From Ramlibacter sp. (GTDB taxonomy: Bacteria > Pseudomonadota > Gammaproteobacteria > Burkholderiales > Burkholderiaceae_C), in contig JAQGNJ010000084.1 of the NCBI GenBank assembly GCA_028291885.1, positions 1-36,289 of the forward strand: a DNA stretch of 36,289 nucleotides, in the 5' to 3' direction. The notes under the pieces were generated by a model. It saw nothing but the letters and a program-made list of their open reading frames with translations, made no database searches and was not told where the DNA came from. Both the position numbers and the translations under genes were made by a program. Shown piece after piece: positions 16,670 to 26,296 of this stretch. The stretch's first letter is position 1. Every line of letters starts with the position of its first letter.

Positions 16670-17563
16670 TCAGGTCCGGACCGAGACGCTCTTCAGATAT
16701 TCCTGGAACCCCGGCCCGATCTCCGGGTGCCTGAGGGCCAGTTCAACCGTCGCCTGGAGGAAGCCTTCCTTGCTGCCGCAGTCGTAGCGCTTGCCCTGGT
16801 ATTGAAGCGCGTGCACGCCTTCGGTCTTGATCAGCGCTGCGATGCCGTCGGTCAACTGGATCTCGCCGCCGGCGCCGCGGTCCTGGTTGCGGATCCGGTC
16901 GAACACCGTGGGCGTCAGGATGTAGCGGCCCGCCACCCCCATGCGGGAGGGTGCATCGGCCGGTTTCGGCTTTTCCACCATCCTGGAAACTTTTGTCAGG
17001 CGCTCACCGGCCGATTCGCCGGCAATGATGCCGTAGCGATTGACGTGCTCCAGAGGGACTTCCTGCACCGCGAGCAGCGAGGTCTGCACTTGCAGGAATT
17101 TGTCGACCATCTGCTTGAGGACCGAGGGGCCGCCTTCCGGGCCGGCCATCAGGTCGTCGGCCAGCAGCACGGCGAAAGCGTCGTCTCCCACCAGCGATTC
17201 GGCGCATAGCACGGCGTGGCCGAGCCCCAGCGAGCGGGGCTGCCGCACATAAGTGCAGTCCATGTCGTCTGGCTTGATCGACCGCACCAGCGCCAGCAAA
17301 TCGTCCTTGTGGCTGGCCTCCAGTTCCGTCTCCAGCTCGTAAGCCGTATCGAAGTGGTCTTCGATCGCCCGCTTGCTGCGCCCGGTGACGAAGATCATGT
17401 GCCGGATCCCGGCGCCATAGGCTTCCTCGACTGCGTACTGGATCAGGGGCTTGTCGACAACGGGCAGCATCTCCTTGGGCTGGGCCTTGGTGGCCGGCAG
17501 GAAACGCGTGCCGAGTCCGGCGACGGGGAAAACTGCTTTGGAGATCTTGCTGAAGTGGGTCAT
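16670..17563 (-). CDS. galU: UTP--glucose-1-phosphate uridylyltransferase
   Basis: The 297-residue enzyme makes UDP-glucose, the donor and precursor for glycan synthesis. The signature [18 protein letters not shown] opens the protein, followed by [19 protein letters not shown], typical of bacterial GalU. Other hallmarks are [22 protein letters not shown] and VEKPKP. Its gene converges on the cysM-rfb-tusA operon with only 13 bases between stops. Together with rfbA it draws on the same glucose 1-phosphate pool, so the two likely share in supplying the polysaccharide locus. Confidence 0.96.
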   Translation of the reverse strand: MTHFSKISKAVFPVAGLGTRFLPATKAQPKEMLPVVDKPLIQYAVEEAYGAGIRHMIFVTGRSKRAIEDHFDTAYELETELEASHKDDLLALVRSIKPDDMDCTYVRQPRSLGLGHAVLCAESLVGDDAFAVLLADDLMAGPEGGPSVLKQMVDKFLQVQTSLLAVQEVPLEHVNRYGIIAGESAGERLTKVSRMVEKPKPADAPSRMGVAGRYILTPTVFDRIRNQDRGAGGEIQLTDGIAALIKTEGVHALQYQGKRYDCGSKEGFLQATVELALRHPEIGPGFQEYLKSVSVRT

Positions 17564-17669
17564 CGATGAGGAAAAGCGATATCGTTGCGTATGTAAACTT
17601 AATTACGAACGGGGCGACGCCAGTGTGCCTCGAACGATGCTGAACCGTATGTCAGACAGGATGCATTGA

Positions 17670-18686
17670 TTGGACATCTTACTTCTCGAGCGGCTGGTCC
17701 CTGAAGCACACGCATGGCTGGAAGAACGCCATCCCGTGGAGAGCCGTCTCGACCTGGCCAACGATGCAAGCGGCGTTCGCAAGGCGATCTACAAGGCGGC
17801 CGCCGTCGTCTTGCCGCGCAAACTCCCGGTCACCCGCGAACTGCTCGATTTCGCACCCATGCTCAAGGCCGTGGCCCGGATGCAGGCGGGCAGCGAGAAC
17901 ACGGACCTGGAAGCCTGCAAGGAGCGAAAGATCCGCGTCATCCAGGCCACGACGGCGAACGTCCGCTCCAATGCGGAATACCTGCTGGCCGGCCTGCTGC
18001 TGCTCTATCGCCGGGGTTTCGGCGCAACCCTGGCCGGAGATCACCACTTGGAGATCAAGCCGGGGCGCGAACTTCACGGCAGCGTGATCGGGATCTTCGG
18101 ACTGGCGCCGACGGCCCACGCGCTCGCAACGATGCTGCATGCGCTGGGCGCGAAACTGGTCGGGTACGACCCGGCCGTGCACAGCGCGGCCCCGATCTGG
18201 GCCAAACTCCAGATCCAGCCGGTCACGGTGCAGGAGATGCTGTCGCAATCGGACGCGATCTCGGTGCAAGTGATGTTCGCGTCGCGCTACCGCGGCTTCA
18301 TCGACGACAAGATGCTGGCCCATTGCAGGCCCGGGCAGGTCTGGGCCGGCATCAGCCGCTCGCAGCTGTTCGATCCCGCGGCTCTCGCCCGGGCGCTGAC
18401 CGACGGCCGGATCGAGGCGGCGGTCCTGGACGGGGCGCAGGCGAATTTCGCGGCCAGGGGATCGCCGCTGCACGGGATGTCCAACCTGGTGCTCACGCCG
18501 CGGCTCGGGTCATACACGATCGAAGCCCGCGTGCGCGCCAGCTGGTACGTCGCGCACCGGATCCATGAAGCGCTCGCCGGCCCGCTGCAGAGCAGGCCCT
18601 TCCCGATCAGCGGCCCGATGGAACTCGATGGCCCGGTCAGCAACCTCGGGCCGATCAGCGGCCCCGCCAGCCTGGGTGGGTACTAG
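17670..18686 (+). CDS. D-2-hydroxyacid-dehydrogenase-like protein with replaced active-site residues
   Basis: The 338-residue protein clearly has the fold of the D-2-hydroxyacid dehydrogenase family (3-phosphoglycerate dehydrogenase type), but key motifs are altered. The NAD-binding GxGxxG is GLAPTA at 144-149, losing the second and third Gly. Of the catalytic Arg-Glu-His triad, Arg230 remains, the Glu position is Gln257 (LDGAQ where relatives have LDVFE), and the His position is Arg278 (LTPRLG for LTPHLG). The acidic YDP after the cofactor strand is kept. The C-terminus carries a Gly-Pro-rich tail with a repeated ISGP motif. The TTG at 17670 is the only start near the conserved N-terminus. 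The gene diverges from galU and its TAG overlaps the valS stop. It is probably not a dehydrogenase; its real role is unknown. Confidence 0.8.
   Translation: MDILLLERLVPEAHAWLEERHPVESRLDLANDASGVRKAIYKAAAVVLPRKLPVTRELLDFAPMLKAVARMQAGSENTDLEACKERKIRVIQATTANVRSNAEYLLAGLLLLYRRGFGATLAGDHHLEIKPGRELHGSVIGIFGLAPTAHALATMLHALGAKLVGYDPAVHSAAPIWAKLQIQPVTVQEMLSQSDAISVQVMFASRYRGFIDDKMLAHCRPGQVWAGISRSQLFDPAALARALTDGRIEAAVLDGAQANFAARGSPLHGMSNLVLTPRLGSYTIEARVRASWYVAHRIHEALAGPLQSRPFPISGPMELDGPVSNLGPISGPASLGGY
18603..18664 (+). repeat. Direct repeat encoding the Gly-Pro tail
   Basis: CCGATCAGCGGCCC occurs at 18603-18616 and again at 18651-18664, exactly 16 codons apart, each encoding an ISGP motif in the tail of the dehydrogenase-like protein. 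Between them LDGP and LGP continue the pattern, suggesting a tail grown by duplication. Confidence 0.6.
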
Positions 18687-21538
18687 CCGAGGCGGCGCAG
18701 CTGTTCCCTGAGCTTGGCCAGGGTGGCGCTGAACTCCGCGATCCGCTTGCGCTCCTGCTCGATGACCGCCGGCGGCGCCTTGGCAACGAATGCTTCGTTC
18801 GACAGCTTCGCGTTCGCCCTGGTGATCTGCTCTTCCAGGCGCGCTGCTTCCTTGCCGACGCGGGCTTTCTCCGCGGCGACATCGACCTCCATGAACAGGC
18901 ACAGGCGCGCCTCGCCGACGACGGCGACCGGCGCAGCTTGCGCGGCAGCAGCCCAGGAGGTTTCGTCGTCGAACACCCGCACTTCGCTCAACTTGGCCAG
19001 AGCCTGCAGCACGGGCGCCGCCTCGCGCATGAAAGCGGCGTCGCCGACGACATACGCCGGCAGGCGAATGGCCGGTGAAACGTTCATTTCGCCGCGCAAG
19101 GTGCGCGAAGCATCGACAACCGCTTTCAGCCTGGCCACGTAGGCCTCGGCCGCCGGATCGATCGCCGCGGCGTTGGGCACGGGGTAGGGCGCGATGCTGA
19201 CGGACTCGCCGCTCTTGCCGGCAACGGGCGCCACCTTCTGCCACAGCTCCTCGGTGATGAAGGGAATGACCGGGTGGGCCAGCCGCAGGATCGCTTCCAG
19301 CACGCGGATCAGCGTGCGCCGGGTGCCGCGCTGCTGGGCCGCGCCGCCGGTCTGGATCTGCACCTTGGCGATCTCCAGATACCAGTCGCAGAATTCGTCC
19401 CACACGAACTGGTAGAGCGTGTTCGCGACGTTGTCCAGACGGTACTCGGCAAAACCCTTCGCAACCTCGCCCTCGACACGCTGCAGCGTGGAAATGATCC
19501 AGCGGTCAGCCTGCGTCAGCGACGCATCGGCTTGCGCCAGGTCCTGGCCTTCGCAGTTCATCAGCACGAACTTGGTGGCGTTCCAGAGCTTGTTGCAGAA
19601 ATTGCGGTAACCCTCGCAGCGCTTGGCGTCGAAGTTGATGTTGCGGCCCAGCGAGGCCAGCGCCGCGAAGGTGAAGCGCAGCGCATCGGCGCCGAAGGCG
19701 GGGATCCCCTCCGGAAATTCCTTCTCGGTGTTCTTGCGAACCGCGGGAGCGGTCTCCGGCTTGCGCAGCCCGGTGGTCCGCTTCACGAGCAACTGCGGCA
19801 GGTCGATGCCGTCGATCAGGTCCACCGGATCCAGCACGTTGCCTTCGGACTTGCTCATCTTCTTGCCGTGCGAATCGCGCACCAGGCCGTGGATGTAGAC
19901 ATGGCGGAAAGGCACTTCGCCGGTGAAGTGCGTCGTCATCATGATCATCCGGGCGACCCAGAAGAAGATGATGTCGTAGCCGGTCACGAGGACCGTGGAC
20001 GGCAGGTACAGGTCCATGTCCTTGGTCTTCTGCGGCCAGCCCATGGTGGAGAAAGGTACCAGGGCCGAGGAGTACCACGTGTCCAGCACGTCTTCGTCGC
20101 GGCGCAAGGTCTTGCCCGGCGCCTGCAGCTGCGCCTGCGCCTCGTCGCGCGCCACGTAGACCTTGCCGTCCTCGTCGTACCAGGCGGGGATCTGGTGGCC
20201 CCACCAGAGCTGGCGCGAGATGCACCAGTCCTGGATGTTGTTCATCCACTGGTTGTAGGTGTTGACCCAGTTCTCCGGCACGAAGCTCACAGCTCCGCTC
20301 TGGACGGCGTCGATCGCCTTCTGCGCGATCGATTTGCCGGTCGGGTCCGTGTCGCTGACCTTGCTCATCGCCACGAACCACTGGTCGGTCAGCATCGGCT
20401 CGACCACCTGGCCGGTGCGGGCGCAGCGCGGCACCATCAGCTTGTGCTTCTTCGTCTCCACGAGGAACCCGCCCGCCTCGAGGTCCTTGACCACTTGCTT
20501 GCGCGCGACGAAGCGGTCCAGCCCCTGGTACTTCGCCGGCGCGTTCTCGTTGATCCTGGCGTCCAGCGTCAGCACGCCGACGATCGGCAGCTGGTGGCGC
20601 TGGCCGACGGCGTAGTCGTTGACGTCATGGGCCGGCGTGACCTTGACGACGCCGGTGCCGAATTCGCGATCCACGTAATCGTCGGCGATGACAGGGATCT
20701 CGCGGTCGCACAGCGGCAGCTTCACCTTCTTGCCGACCAGGTGGCGGTATCGCTCGTCCTCGGGATGGACCATCACGGCCACGTCGCCCAGCATGGTTTC
20801 GGGACGCGTGGTGGCCACGGTCAGCGCGCCGCTTCCATCCACCAGCGGATAGCTGATGTGCCACAGGAAGCCGTCTTCCTCTTCGCTTTCCACCTCCAGG
20901 TCGCTCACCGCGGTCTTGAGCTCGGGGTCCCAGTTGACCAGCCGTTTGCCCCGGTAGATCAGGCCCTGCTCGTAGAGGCGGACGAAGGTCTCCGTGACGA
21001 CCTTCGACAGCTTGTCGTCCATCGTGAAGTACTCGCGCGACCAGTCCACGCTGTCGCCCATCCGCCGCATCTGCGTGGTGATGGTGTTGCCCGACTTCTC
21101 CTTCCACTCCCAGACCTTGGCGACGAAGTTCTTGCGGCCCAGGTCATGGCGCGACAGCCCCTGCTCCTGCAGCTGGCGCTCGACGACGATCTGCGTCGCA
21201 ATGCCCGCATGGTCGGTGCCCGGCACCCACACCGTGTTGAAGCCCCGCATCCGGTGATAGCGGGTCAGGCTGTCCATGATGGTCTGGTTGAAGGCATGGC
21301 CCATGTGCAGCGTGCCGGTGACGTTGGGCGGCGGCAGCTGGATCGCGAAGGAGGGCTCGCCTTCGGCCGGTTGCCCGGTCCCGCGGGCGCCGGCGCGGCC
21401 GTAACCACGCTCTTCCCACAGCGGGCCCCACCTGGCCTCGATGGCGTGAGGTTCGAAGGACTTGGCCAGCGCATCGAGCGATGGCGTTGCCGGCTTCTCC
21501 GGGCTGTTGGTGGCGGGTTGCTGCGGGGTGTCGCTCAT
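18683..21538 (-). CDS. valS: Valyl-tRNA synthetase
   Basis: The 951-residue class I synthetase charges tRNA-Val. The ATP-binding HIGH motif is HMGH at 78-81 in [16 protein letters not shown], and KMSKS is at 560-564. An anticodon-binding helical domain follows, and the C-terminus is a coiled coil ([14 protein letters not shown] onward) that grips the tRNA. The ATG at 21538 starts MSDTPQQP; an extended frame upstream runs through a terminator and is not used. Its TAG stop shares four bases with the stop of the convergent dehydrogenase-like gene. A Thr/Pro-rich N-terminal stretch of about 25 residues precedes the conserved part. Confidence 0.97.
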   Translation of the reverse strand: MSDTPQQPATNSPEKPATPSLDALAKSFEPHAIEARWGPLWEERGYGRAGARGTGQPAEGEPSFAIQLPPPNVTGTLHMGHAFNQTIMDSLTRYHRMRGFNTVWVPGTDHAGIATQIVVERQLQEQGLSRHDLGRKNFVAKVWEWKEKSGNTITTQMRRMGDSVDWSREYFTMDDKLSKVVTETFVRLYEQGLIYRGKRLVNWDPELKTAVSDLEVESEEEDGFLWHISYPLVDGSGALTVATTRPETMLGDVAVMVHPEDERYRHLVGKKVKLPLCDREIPVIADDYVDREFGTGVVKVTPAHDVNDYAVGQRHQLPIVGVLTLDARINENAPAKYQGLDRFVARKQVVKDLEAGGFLVETKKHKLMVPRCARTGQVVEPMLTDQWFVAMSKVSDTDPTGKSIAQKAIDAVQSGAVSFVPENWVNTYNQWMNNIQDWCISRQLWWGHQIPAWYDEDGKVYVARDEAQAQLQAPGKTLRRDEDVLDTWYSSALVPFSTMGWPQKTKDMDLYLPSTVLVTGYDIIFFWVARMIMMTTHFTGEVPFRHVYIHGLVRDSHGKKMSKSEGNVLDPVDLIDGIDLPQLLVKRTTGLRKPETAPAVRKNTEKEFPEGIPAFGADALRFTFAALASLGRNINFDAKRCEGYRNFCNKLWNATKFVLMNCEGQDLAQADASLTQADRWIISTLQRVEGEVAKGFAEYRLDNVANTLYQFVWDEFCDWYLEIAKVQIQTGGAAQQRGTRRTLIRVLEAILRLAHPVIPFITEELWQKVAPVAGKSGESVSIAPYPVPNAAAIDPAAEAYVARLKAVVDASRTLRGEMNVSPAIRLPAYVVGDAAFMREAAPVLQALAKLSEVRVFDDETSWAAAAQAAPVAVVGEARLCLFMEVDVAAEKARVGKEAARLEEQITRANAKLSNEAFVAKAPPAVIEQERKRIAEFSATLAKLREQLRRLG

Positions 21539-21550
21539 GGCGGTGCAATG

Positions 21551-21580
21551 GAAATGAAAAGCGGCACCCGTGGGTGCCGC
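21551..21580 (-). terminator. Rho-independent terminator after the DUF2783 gene
   Basis: GCGGCACCC and GGGTGCCGC form a 9-bp stem (21580-21561, minus strand) around two bases, followed by TTTTCATTTC. It lies between the stop at 21625 and the valS start at 21538, separating the catabolic operon from valS. Confidence 0.8.
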
Positions 21581-21624
21581 TGGATGACCGGGTGGGGGAA
21601 GTCCCGATTTTACCGGGCGTGGTG

Positions 21625-21813
21625 CTATGCCGGCATTTTCGCCGCCGCCGCTATGCATTCCCTGAGCACCTTGGCGTCGCCGACCTGGTTGGCCAGCAGC
21701 AGGATGAGGCGGGCGTTCAGCAGCTCGGACTGCTTCGGGTCCAGGCCCTCGTGCGCGTCCAGCAGTTGTTCGTAGAAGCTGTCGGCGTCCTGGAAGTTCA
21801 GCGTTGTCTTCAT
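21625..21813 (-). CDS. Small DUF2783 family protein
   Basis: The 62-residue protein starts with the ATG at 21813, which overlaps the TGA of the flavin monooxygenase gene (ATGA). It is predicted to be all-helical and soluble: a [14 protein letters not shown] helix, an [15 protein letters not shown] helix and an RECIAAAAK helix. I recognise the pattern as DUF2783, a family that I recall sitting next to FAD-dependent aromatic monooxygenases; its function is not established. The coupling makes a role as a small accessory or stabilising subunit of the monooxygenase plausible. A terminator follows. Confidence 0.85.
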   Translation of the reverse strand: MKTTLNFQDADSFYEQLLDAHEGLDPKQSELLNARLILLLANQVGDAKVLRECIAAAAKMPA

Positions 21814-23531
21814 TCCTGCTCTCCCTGCAGCTGGGTGCCGAGCGAGCGGCCGACGGCATGCACCAGGCTCGCGTCGATGCTCTCGCCGGTCGCGGCGACG
21901 TAGCTGTCGGGCCGGATCAGGGCCCAAGCATGGCCGAATACGTGGCAGCCGCCTTGCAGGTGTCCCTGCGGATCGCGGACGTGCTCGAGAGCGCCGGGTC
22001 GCTCGTCGGCGCCCAGCACCTGCACGCAACGGACCGGGGCGGTCTCGGCCAGGGCCTGCAGGCGCTCGAGGCTGCCGGGGCTGGCGTCGCCGAACAGCAG
22101 CACGAGCAGGTTGCCGTCCGCCCATTGCAGCAGCTGGTTCATCGTCCCCGGCGAACCATCGGGCCAGCCGAAGGAGACGTTCTGCACCGGCAGACCGCCG
22201 GTGCGCTCGCAGGCGCTGGATTGCGAATACGGATTGGCGATCGCCATGCGTCCGGTGTTGACCAGCTGGCGCGCGAACACGTGCTGGCGCGCCAGGCTGA
22301 GCGCGGCGTCGCGGAAGGTCTTTTCGATCCCCGCGGCGGGCCGCAGGAAGCGCGCCGTGCGGTTGGTCACCAGCACGTTCTGCTTCGCGGCCTCGTGCCG
22401 CTCCTCGTGGTAGCTGTCCAGCAGTGCCGCGGAGGCGCGGCCCTTGATCACGGCCGCCAGTTTCCAGGCCAGGTTGTCGGCGTCGGCGATGCCGGTGTTG
22501 CCGCCGCGCGCGCCGAACGGGCTGACCACCTTGGCGGCATCGCCCATGAAGAACAGCCGGCCGTGCCGCATCCGGTCCACGCATTCGCTCTTGTAGGCGT
22601 AGGGACCGACCCAGACAATCTCGACTTCCGTGTCGGCGCCGAACTGGCGCGCCAGCCGCTCGCGCACGACGTCTTCCCGGCTCACTTGGTCCGGATCGGC
22701 GTCCGGCGGCATCTGGTAGTCGATGCGCCACACGTCGTCGCCCATCAGGTGCTGCCAGACGGCGCGGTTGTCGTTGAACGGCGCCTCGATCCAAGTGTGG
22801 CGTTCGGTCGGCGGCCGCTTGGTGAAGCGCACGTCGGCGATGCACCAGCGGTCGTCGCCCTTCTTCGCGGTGACGGAGGCGCCGACCCATTTGCGGAACG
22901 GGCTGTGCGAGCCGGTGGCGTCGATCACATGGTCGGCGCGGATGCGGTAGTCGCCGGCCGGCGTGCTGACGGAAAGCGTGGCGCCTTCGTCGTCCTGCTC
23001 GAATGCGGTGACCCGGTTGCTCCACCGGATATCGACATGGCCGAGTTCGCCGATGCGCTCGACCAGGAAGCCTTCGATATAGAACTGCTGGATGTTGATG
23101 AACGGCGGCTGGCTGGAGAGGTTGTAGCCGCTCTGCTGGCGCAGGTCGAAGGAGTAGACCTCGTCCTTGCCGGCGAAGGTTCGCCCGACGCTCCACTGGA
23201 TGCCCTTGGCCGCGATCCGCTCGTAGACGCCCAGGCGGTGGAAGATCTCCAGCGAGCGCTGGGTGTAGCAGATGCCTCGCGACGAAGCGCCCTTGACGCC
23301 GACGGTGTTGTCCTCGTCCAGCAGCACGGCCCGCACGCCGTAGCGGGCCAGCGCGCAGGCCATCGTCAGCCCGGCAAGACCTCCGCCGACGATGACGATC
23401 GGGTGGCGGGCGACCTCGCCGGAGCGGACCTCCGGTGGCTCGACAAAGGGGTACTCGGGCAGGACGTAGCCCGTGCCCTGCGTGAATTCATAGCCGTTGC
23501 GTAAAGCAGTCTCGGCGTAAGTGGCCGCCAT
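21810..23531 (-). CDS. Class A FAD-dependent monooxygenase (aromatic hydroxylase type)
   Basis: The 573-residue flavoprotein should hydroxylate an aromatic compound using NAD(P)H and O2. The FAD-binding GGGLAG motif is at 49-54, preceded by VIV. The DG motif ([15 protein letters not shown]) lies near 205, and the second FAD motif [20 protein letters not shown] near 330 is strongly conserved. A C-terminal thioredoxin-like region, as in phenol hydroxylase and MhpA relatives, seems present. The first 40 residues are an extension before the Rossmann fold. The ATG at 23531 has AAGGAG 5 bases upstream. It follows a VOC dioxygenase-like gene, so the pair looks like hydroxylation then ring cleavage or product handling. 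The substrate cannot be named from sequence. Confidence 0.9.
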   Translation of the reverse strand: MAATYAETALRNGYEFTQGTGYVLPEYPFVEPPEVRSGEVARHPIVIVGGGLAGLTMACALARYGVRAVLLDEDNTVGVKGASSRGICYTQRSLEIFHRLGVYERIAAKGIQWSVGRTFAGKDEVYSFDLRQQSGYNLSSQPPFINIQQFYIEGFLVERIGELGHVDIRWSNRVTAFEQDDEGATLSVSTPAGDYRIRADHVIDATGSHSPFRKWVGASVTAKKGDDRWCIADVRFTKRPPTERHTWIEAPFNDNRAVWQHLMGDDVWRIDYQMPPDADPDQVSREDVVRERLARQFGADTEVEIVWVGPYAYKSECVDRMRHGRLFFMGDAAKVVSPFGARGGNTGIADADNLAWKLAAVIKGRASAALLDSYHEERHEAAKQNVLVTNRTARFLRPAAGIEKTFRDAALSLARQHVFARQLVNTGRMAIANPYSQSSACERTGGLPVQNVSFGWPDGSPGTMNQLLQWADGNLLVLLFGDASPGSLERLQALAETAPVRCVQVLGADERPGALEHVRDPQGHLQGGCHVFGHAWALIRPDSYVAATGESIDASLVHAVGRSLGTQLQGEQE

Positions 23532-23575
23532 GGCGTCTCCTTGTGCCGGCCCGGACGAGCCAGCGCGAACGGATG

Positions 23576-24196
23576 TTATTTTCTTCCCGCCACTTCCGGT
23601 CGGTCGTTCTGCTGCGGCTTCAGGGACTCAGCCGCCTTGCCTGCGGCACGGTCTTTGCGCCACTGCTCCTTGCGTGCGGTCCACTCGGCCAGCCGCGCGT
23701 GCGCGGTCTTGCTTTCCTGCAGCATCTGGAATTCGTCGGCCAGCTGGGCCGTCAGCTCGAGCCGGACGCCGTTCGGGTCGAAGAAATAGATGCTGTGGAA
23801 GATGTGGTGGTCGGTGACCCCGAGCACGTCGACGCCGTTGGCCTCCAGCCGCGCTTTCATGTCGTGCAGCGCCTGCTGCGAATCGACACGGAAGGAAATA
23901 TGGTTGACCCAGGCCGGCGTGTTCGCCGACGGCAGCGCGGCCTCGTCGTCGCCCAGGTCGAAGAAGGCGATGAAGGAACCGTCCTGCAGCCGGAAGAAGA
24001 AGTGGGTGTACGGGCAGTATTCGCCGGTGCTGGGAACGTAGTCGCTCTGGATGATGTGGTACAGCGGCAGGCCCAGGATGTCCTCGTAGAAATGCCGCGT
24101 CTCTTCCGCATCCTTGGCCCGGTAGGCGTAGTGGTGCAGCTGGTGGATGGGGGCAGGCGCCGGCAGGGCGTGCGGGTCTTCGAGAACGGCGGCCAT
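23576..24196 (-). CDS. VOC family protein (extradiol dioxygenase/glyoxalase-like)
   Basis: The 206-residue protein has the paired beta-alpha-beta-beta-beta modules of the vicinal oxygen chelate superfamily between residues about 17 and 152. Probable metal ligands are His21 or His22 (HQLHHYAY), His99 (WVNHISFRV) and Glu148 (GVRLEL), the 2-His-1-carboxylate set of extradiol dioxygenases. FFDPNGVRLEL is a typical family ending. A basic, highly charged helical tail of about 50 residues follows. The ATG at 24196 has GGAG 6 bases upstream. It is the first gene of the operon with the flavin monooxygenase (44-base gap) and the DUF2783 protein, which favours a role in aromatic catabolism over glyoxalase activity. 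Confidence 0.85.
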   Translation of the reverse strand: MAAVLEDPHALPAPAPIHQLHHYAYRAKDAEETRHFYEDILGLPLYHIIQSDYVPSTGEYCPYTHFFFRLQDGSFIAFFDLGDDEAALPSANTPAWVNHISFRVDSQQALHDMKARLEANGVDVLGVTDHHIFHSIYFFDPNGVRLELTAQLADEFQMLQESKTAHARLAEWTARKEQWRKDRAAGKAAESLKPQQNDRPEVAGRK

Positions 24197-24209
24197 GGAA
24201 GTCTCCGAT

Positions 24210-24236
24210 TTACGTATGCGTAACGCATTTACTATA
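24210..24236 (-). promoter_or_regulatory. Promoter -10 and overlapping palindromic operator of the monooxygenase operon
   Basis: On the minus strand TATAGT (24236-24231) is a good -10 without a recognisable -35. Immediately downstream lie ATGCGT-A-ACGCAT (24216-24228, perfect) and TTACG-4-CGTAA (24210-24223), which overlap. A repressor bound here would cover the transcription start; the missing -35 suggests an activator as well. Confidence 0.45.
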
Positions 24237-24296
24237 CCGTAATCGCTCGGGCTGGCTGCGATGCTCCTCGGGACGCATAGCCGTGAATGATGGAGC

Positions 24297-24311
24297 CTAT
24301 CGAAGCGATAG
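24297..24311. repeat. Inverted repeat upstream of rubrerythrin
   Basis: CTATCG and CGATAG flank a 3-base AAG centre, a perfect 6-bp dyad in the 243-base gap between the VOC and rubrerythrin genes. It may be an operator or an RNA hairpin; no regulator gene is nearby. Confidence 0.35.
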
Positions 24312-24439
24312 CCAAACTCAATTCATTGCATTGACGCAGCCAATTAGACGGCCCTTCTGGCGAGGGCTAATCTCGATGTGTCTTCGACCTCGTGTTCAAG
24401 GCGTTTTCCCGATTCATCAACCCACTAGGAGATTTCCAC

Positions 24440-24862
24440 ATGGCAGCACTCAAAGGCTCCAGGACGGAAGAAAACCTGAAGGCCGCCTTCGCCGGCGAAT
24501 CCCAGGCCAATCGCCGCTATCTGTACTTTGCAAACAAGGCCGACGTCGAGGGCCAGAACGATGTCGCCGCCCTGTTCCGCTCCACCGCCGAAGGCGAAAC
24601 CGGCCATGCGCACGGACATCTCGAGTGGCTCGAGCAGTGCGGCGACCCGGCCACCGGCATGCCGATCGGCCCGACGCGCGACAACCTGAAGTCCGCCGTC
24701 GCCGGCGAGACCCACGAGTACACGGACATGTACCCCGGCATGGCCAAGACCGCGCGCGAGGAAGGCCATGACGAAGTGGCCGACTGGTTCGAGACGCTGG
24801 CCAAGGCCGAGCGCTCGCACGCCAACCGCTACACCCGCGCGTTGAACGAACTGGTCGACTGA
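24440..24862 (+). CDS. Short rubrerythrin-family di-iron protein
   Basis: The 140-residue protein is a four-helix ferritin-like protein lacking the C-terminal rubredoxin domain of classic rubrerythrin. Iron-binding Glu/His residues recur in the expected pattern: [16 protein letters not shown], then [10 protein letters not shown], then [16 protein letters not shown] and [11 protein letters not shown]. Rubrerythrins reduce hydrogen peroxide. Without its own rubredoxin domain this one needs an external electron donor, and the Fe-S protein encoded next is an obvious candidate. The ATG at 24440 has AGGAG 8 bases upstream. Confidence 0.92.
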   Translation: MAALKGSRTEENLKAAFAGESQANRRYLYFANKADVEGQNDVAALFRSTAEGETGHAHGHLEWLEQCGDPATGMPIGPTRDNLKSAVAGETHEYTDMYPGMAKTAREEGHDEVADWFETLAKAERSHANRYTRALNELVD

Positions 24863-24930
24863 CGTCGGCTTCCTGTTGGACGTTGCCCGCGCAGCGTCCA
24901 ATGGCAAGCATTCCTGAGGAAGACAAGAAC

Positions 24931-26286
24931 ATGGCCGCAGCACGCGAAGGCAACCTCGAAGCCCCGACCCGCCACCCGATCGCCTGGAAGAATCCCGACT
25001 ACTACAACGAGGAAGCCGCCTTCGACGAGCTGGAGCGCATCTTCGACATCTGCCATGGCTGCCGGCGCTGCGTCAGCCTCTGCGCCTCCTTCCCGACCCT
25101 GTTCGACCTGATCGACGAGGGCAAGACCGGCGAGGTCGACGGCGTCGACCGCAAGGACTACTGGAAGGTGGTCGACCAGTGCTACATGTGCGACCTCTGC
25201 TACATGACCAAGTGCCCCTACGTGCCGCCGCACGAGTGGAACGTCGACTATCCGCACACGATGCTGCGGGCCAAGGCCATCAAGTTCAAGAGCGGCGGGA
25301 TGCACTTCGGCGAGAAATTCCTGTCGTCCACGGACGTTCACGGCCAGTTCGCCGGCATCCCCATCGTCACCCAGGTGGCGAACGCGGTGAACCAGACCAA
25401 GCCGGCCCGGGCGCTGATGGAAAAGGCCATGCACGTGGACAAGAACGCGTGGCTGCCGGCGCTGGCGACGCGCAAATTCCGCTCCAGCGCCCCAAGGTCG
25501 AAGGACTTCAGCATCAGGAACGGCGCCAAGACGCCGGGCAAGGTCGCGATCTTTTCCACCTGCTACATCAACTACAACGAGCCGGGCATCGGCCTGGACC
25601 TGCTCAAGGTGCTGGAGCACAACGAGGTTCCGTATGTCATCGTCGACAAGGAAAAGTGCTGCGGCATGCCCAAGCTCGAACTCGGCGATCTCGACTCGGT
25701 CAACGAGAGCAAGGAGGCGAACATCCCGGTGCTGGCGAAGTACGCGGCGCAAGGCTACGCCATCATCACCGCCGTGCCCAGCTGCACGCTGATGTTCAAG
25801 CAGGAGATCCCGCTGATGTACCCGGACGACGCCGACGTGCAGGCGGTCAAGGAAGCGATGTGGGATCCGTTCGAGTACTTCATGGCCCGCAAGCGCGACG
25901 GCCTGCTCAGGACCGACTTCTCGCAGCCGCTGGGCAAGATCAGCTACCAGATCCCCTGCCACACGCGGGTGCAGAACATCGGCAAGAAGACCGAGGAGAT
26001 GCTCAAGATGGTGCCGGACACGTTCGTGCACACAAACGAGCGCTGCTCCGGCCACGCAGGAACGTACGGCGTGAAAGTCCCGTCGCACCAGATCGCGATG
26101 AAGATCGGCAAGCCGCTGTTCAAGAAGATGGCCGAGCACCCGGCCGGCGGCCAGCCGGATTTCATCAGCTCCGATTGCCCGCTCGGCGGACACCACATCG
26201 ACCAGGGCTTCGACGTCAACGCGCTCGGAACCCCGAGGCTGGAGCATCCGATCACCCTCGTGCGGATGGCCTACGGCCTCAAATAG
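24931..26286 (+). CDS. GlpC/HdrD-like iron-sulfur protein (heterodisulfide-reductase-related)
   Basis: The product has 451 residues from the ATG at 24931, chosen for GAGGA upstream; the ATG at 24901 would add 10 residues. Two ferredoxin-type 4Fe-4S motifs sit at the N-terminal side: CHGCRRCVSLC and CYMCDLCYMTKCP. Two Cys-rich CCG-type domains follow. The first is KCCGMPKLELGD with an earlier STCY. The second is PCHTRVQNIG with ERCSGHAGTYG, where the usual CCG reads CSG, and a further Cys lies in SSDCPLGG. Such proteins carry electrons between a quinone or soluble donor and a partner. No membrane span is seen. It lies 68 bases after the rubrerythrin and 10 bases before DUF3501; I recall the trio as a recurring, uncharacterised arrangement in proteobacteria. 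Confidence 0.88.
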   Translation: MAAAREGNLEAPTRHPIAWKNPDYYNEEAAFDELERIFDICHGCRRCVSLCASFPTLFDLIDEGKTGEVDGVDRKDYWKVVDQCYMCDLCYMTKCPYVPPHEWNVDYPHTMLRAKAIKFKSGGMHFGEKFLSSTDVHGQFAGIPIVTQVANAVNQTKPARALMEKAMHVDKNAWLPALATRKFRSSAPRSKDFSIRNGAKTPGKVAIFSTCYINYNEPGIGLDLLKVLEHNEVPYVIVDKEKCCGMPKLELGDLDSVNESKEANIPVLAKYAAQGYAIITAVPSCTLMFKQEIPLMYPDDADVQAVKEAMWDPFEYFMARKRDGLLRTDFSQPLGKISYQIPCHTRVQNIGKKTEEMLKMVPDTFVHTNERCSGHAGTYGVKVPSHQIAMKIGKPLFKKMAEHPAGGQPDFISSDCPLGGHHIDQGFDVNALGTPRLEHPITLVRMAYGLK

Positions 26287-26296
26287 GGAGCTTCAA

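Noticed and set aside
17638-17669. Short ATG-to-TGA frame directly before the dehydrogenase-like gene
   Set aside because: Ten codons without a ribosome site; the TGA beside the TTG start may be chance.
19274-21775. Long plus-strand open frame over valS
   Set aside because: valS has HIGH and KMSKS motifs and full family length on the other strand; the plus frame has no recognisable domain.
24829-26247. Minus-strand open frame over the Fe-S protein gene
   Set aside because: Shadow of a gene with two 4Fe-4S motifs and a good ribosome site.
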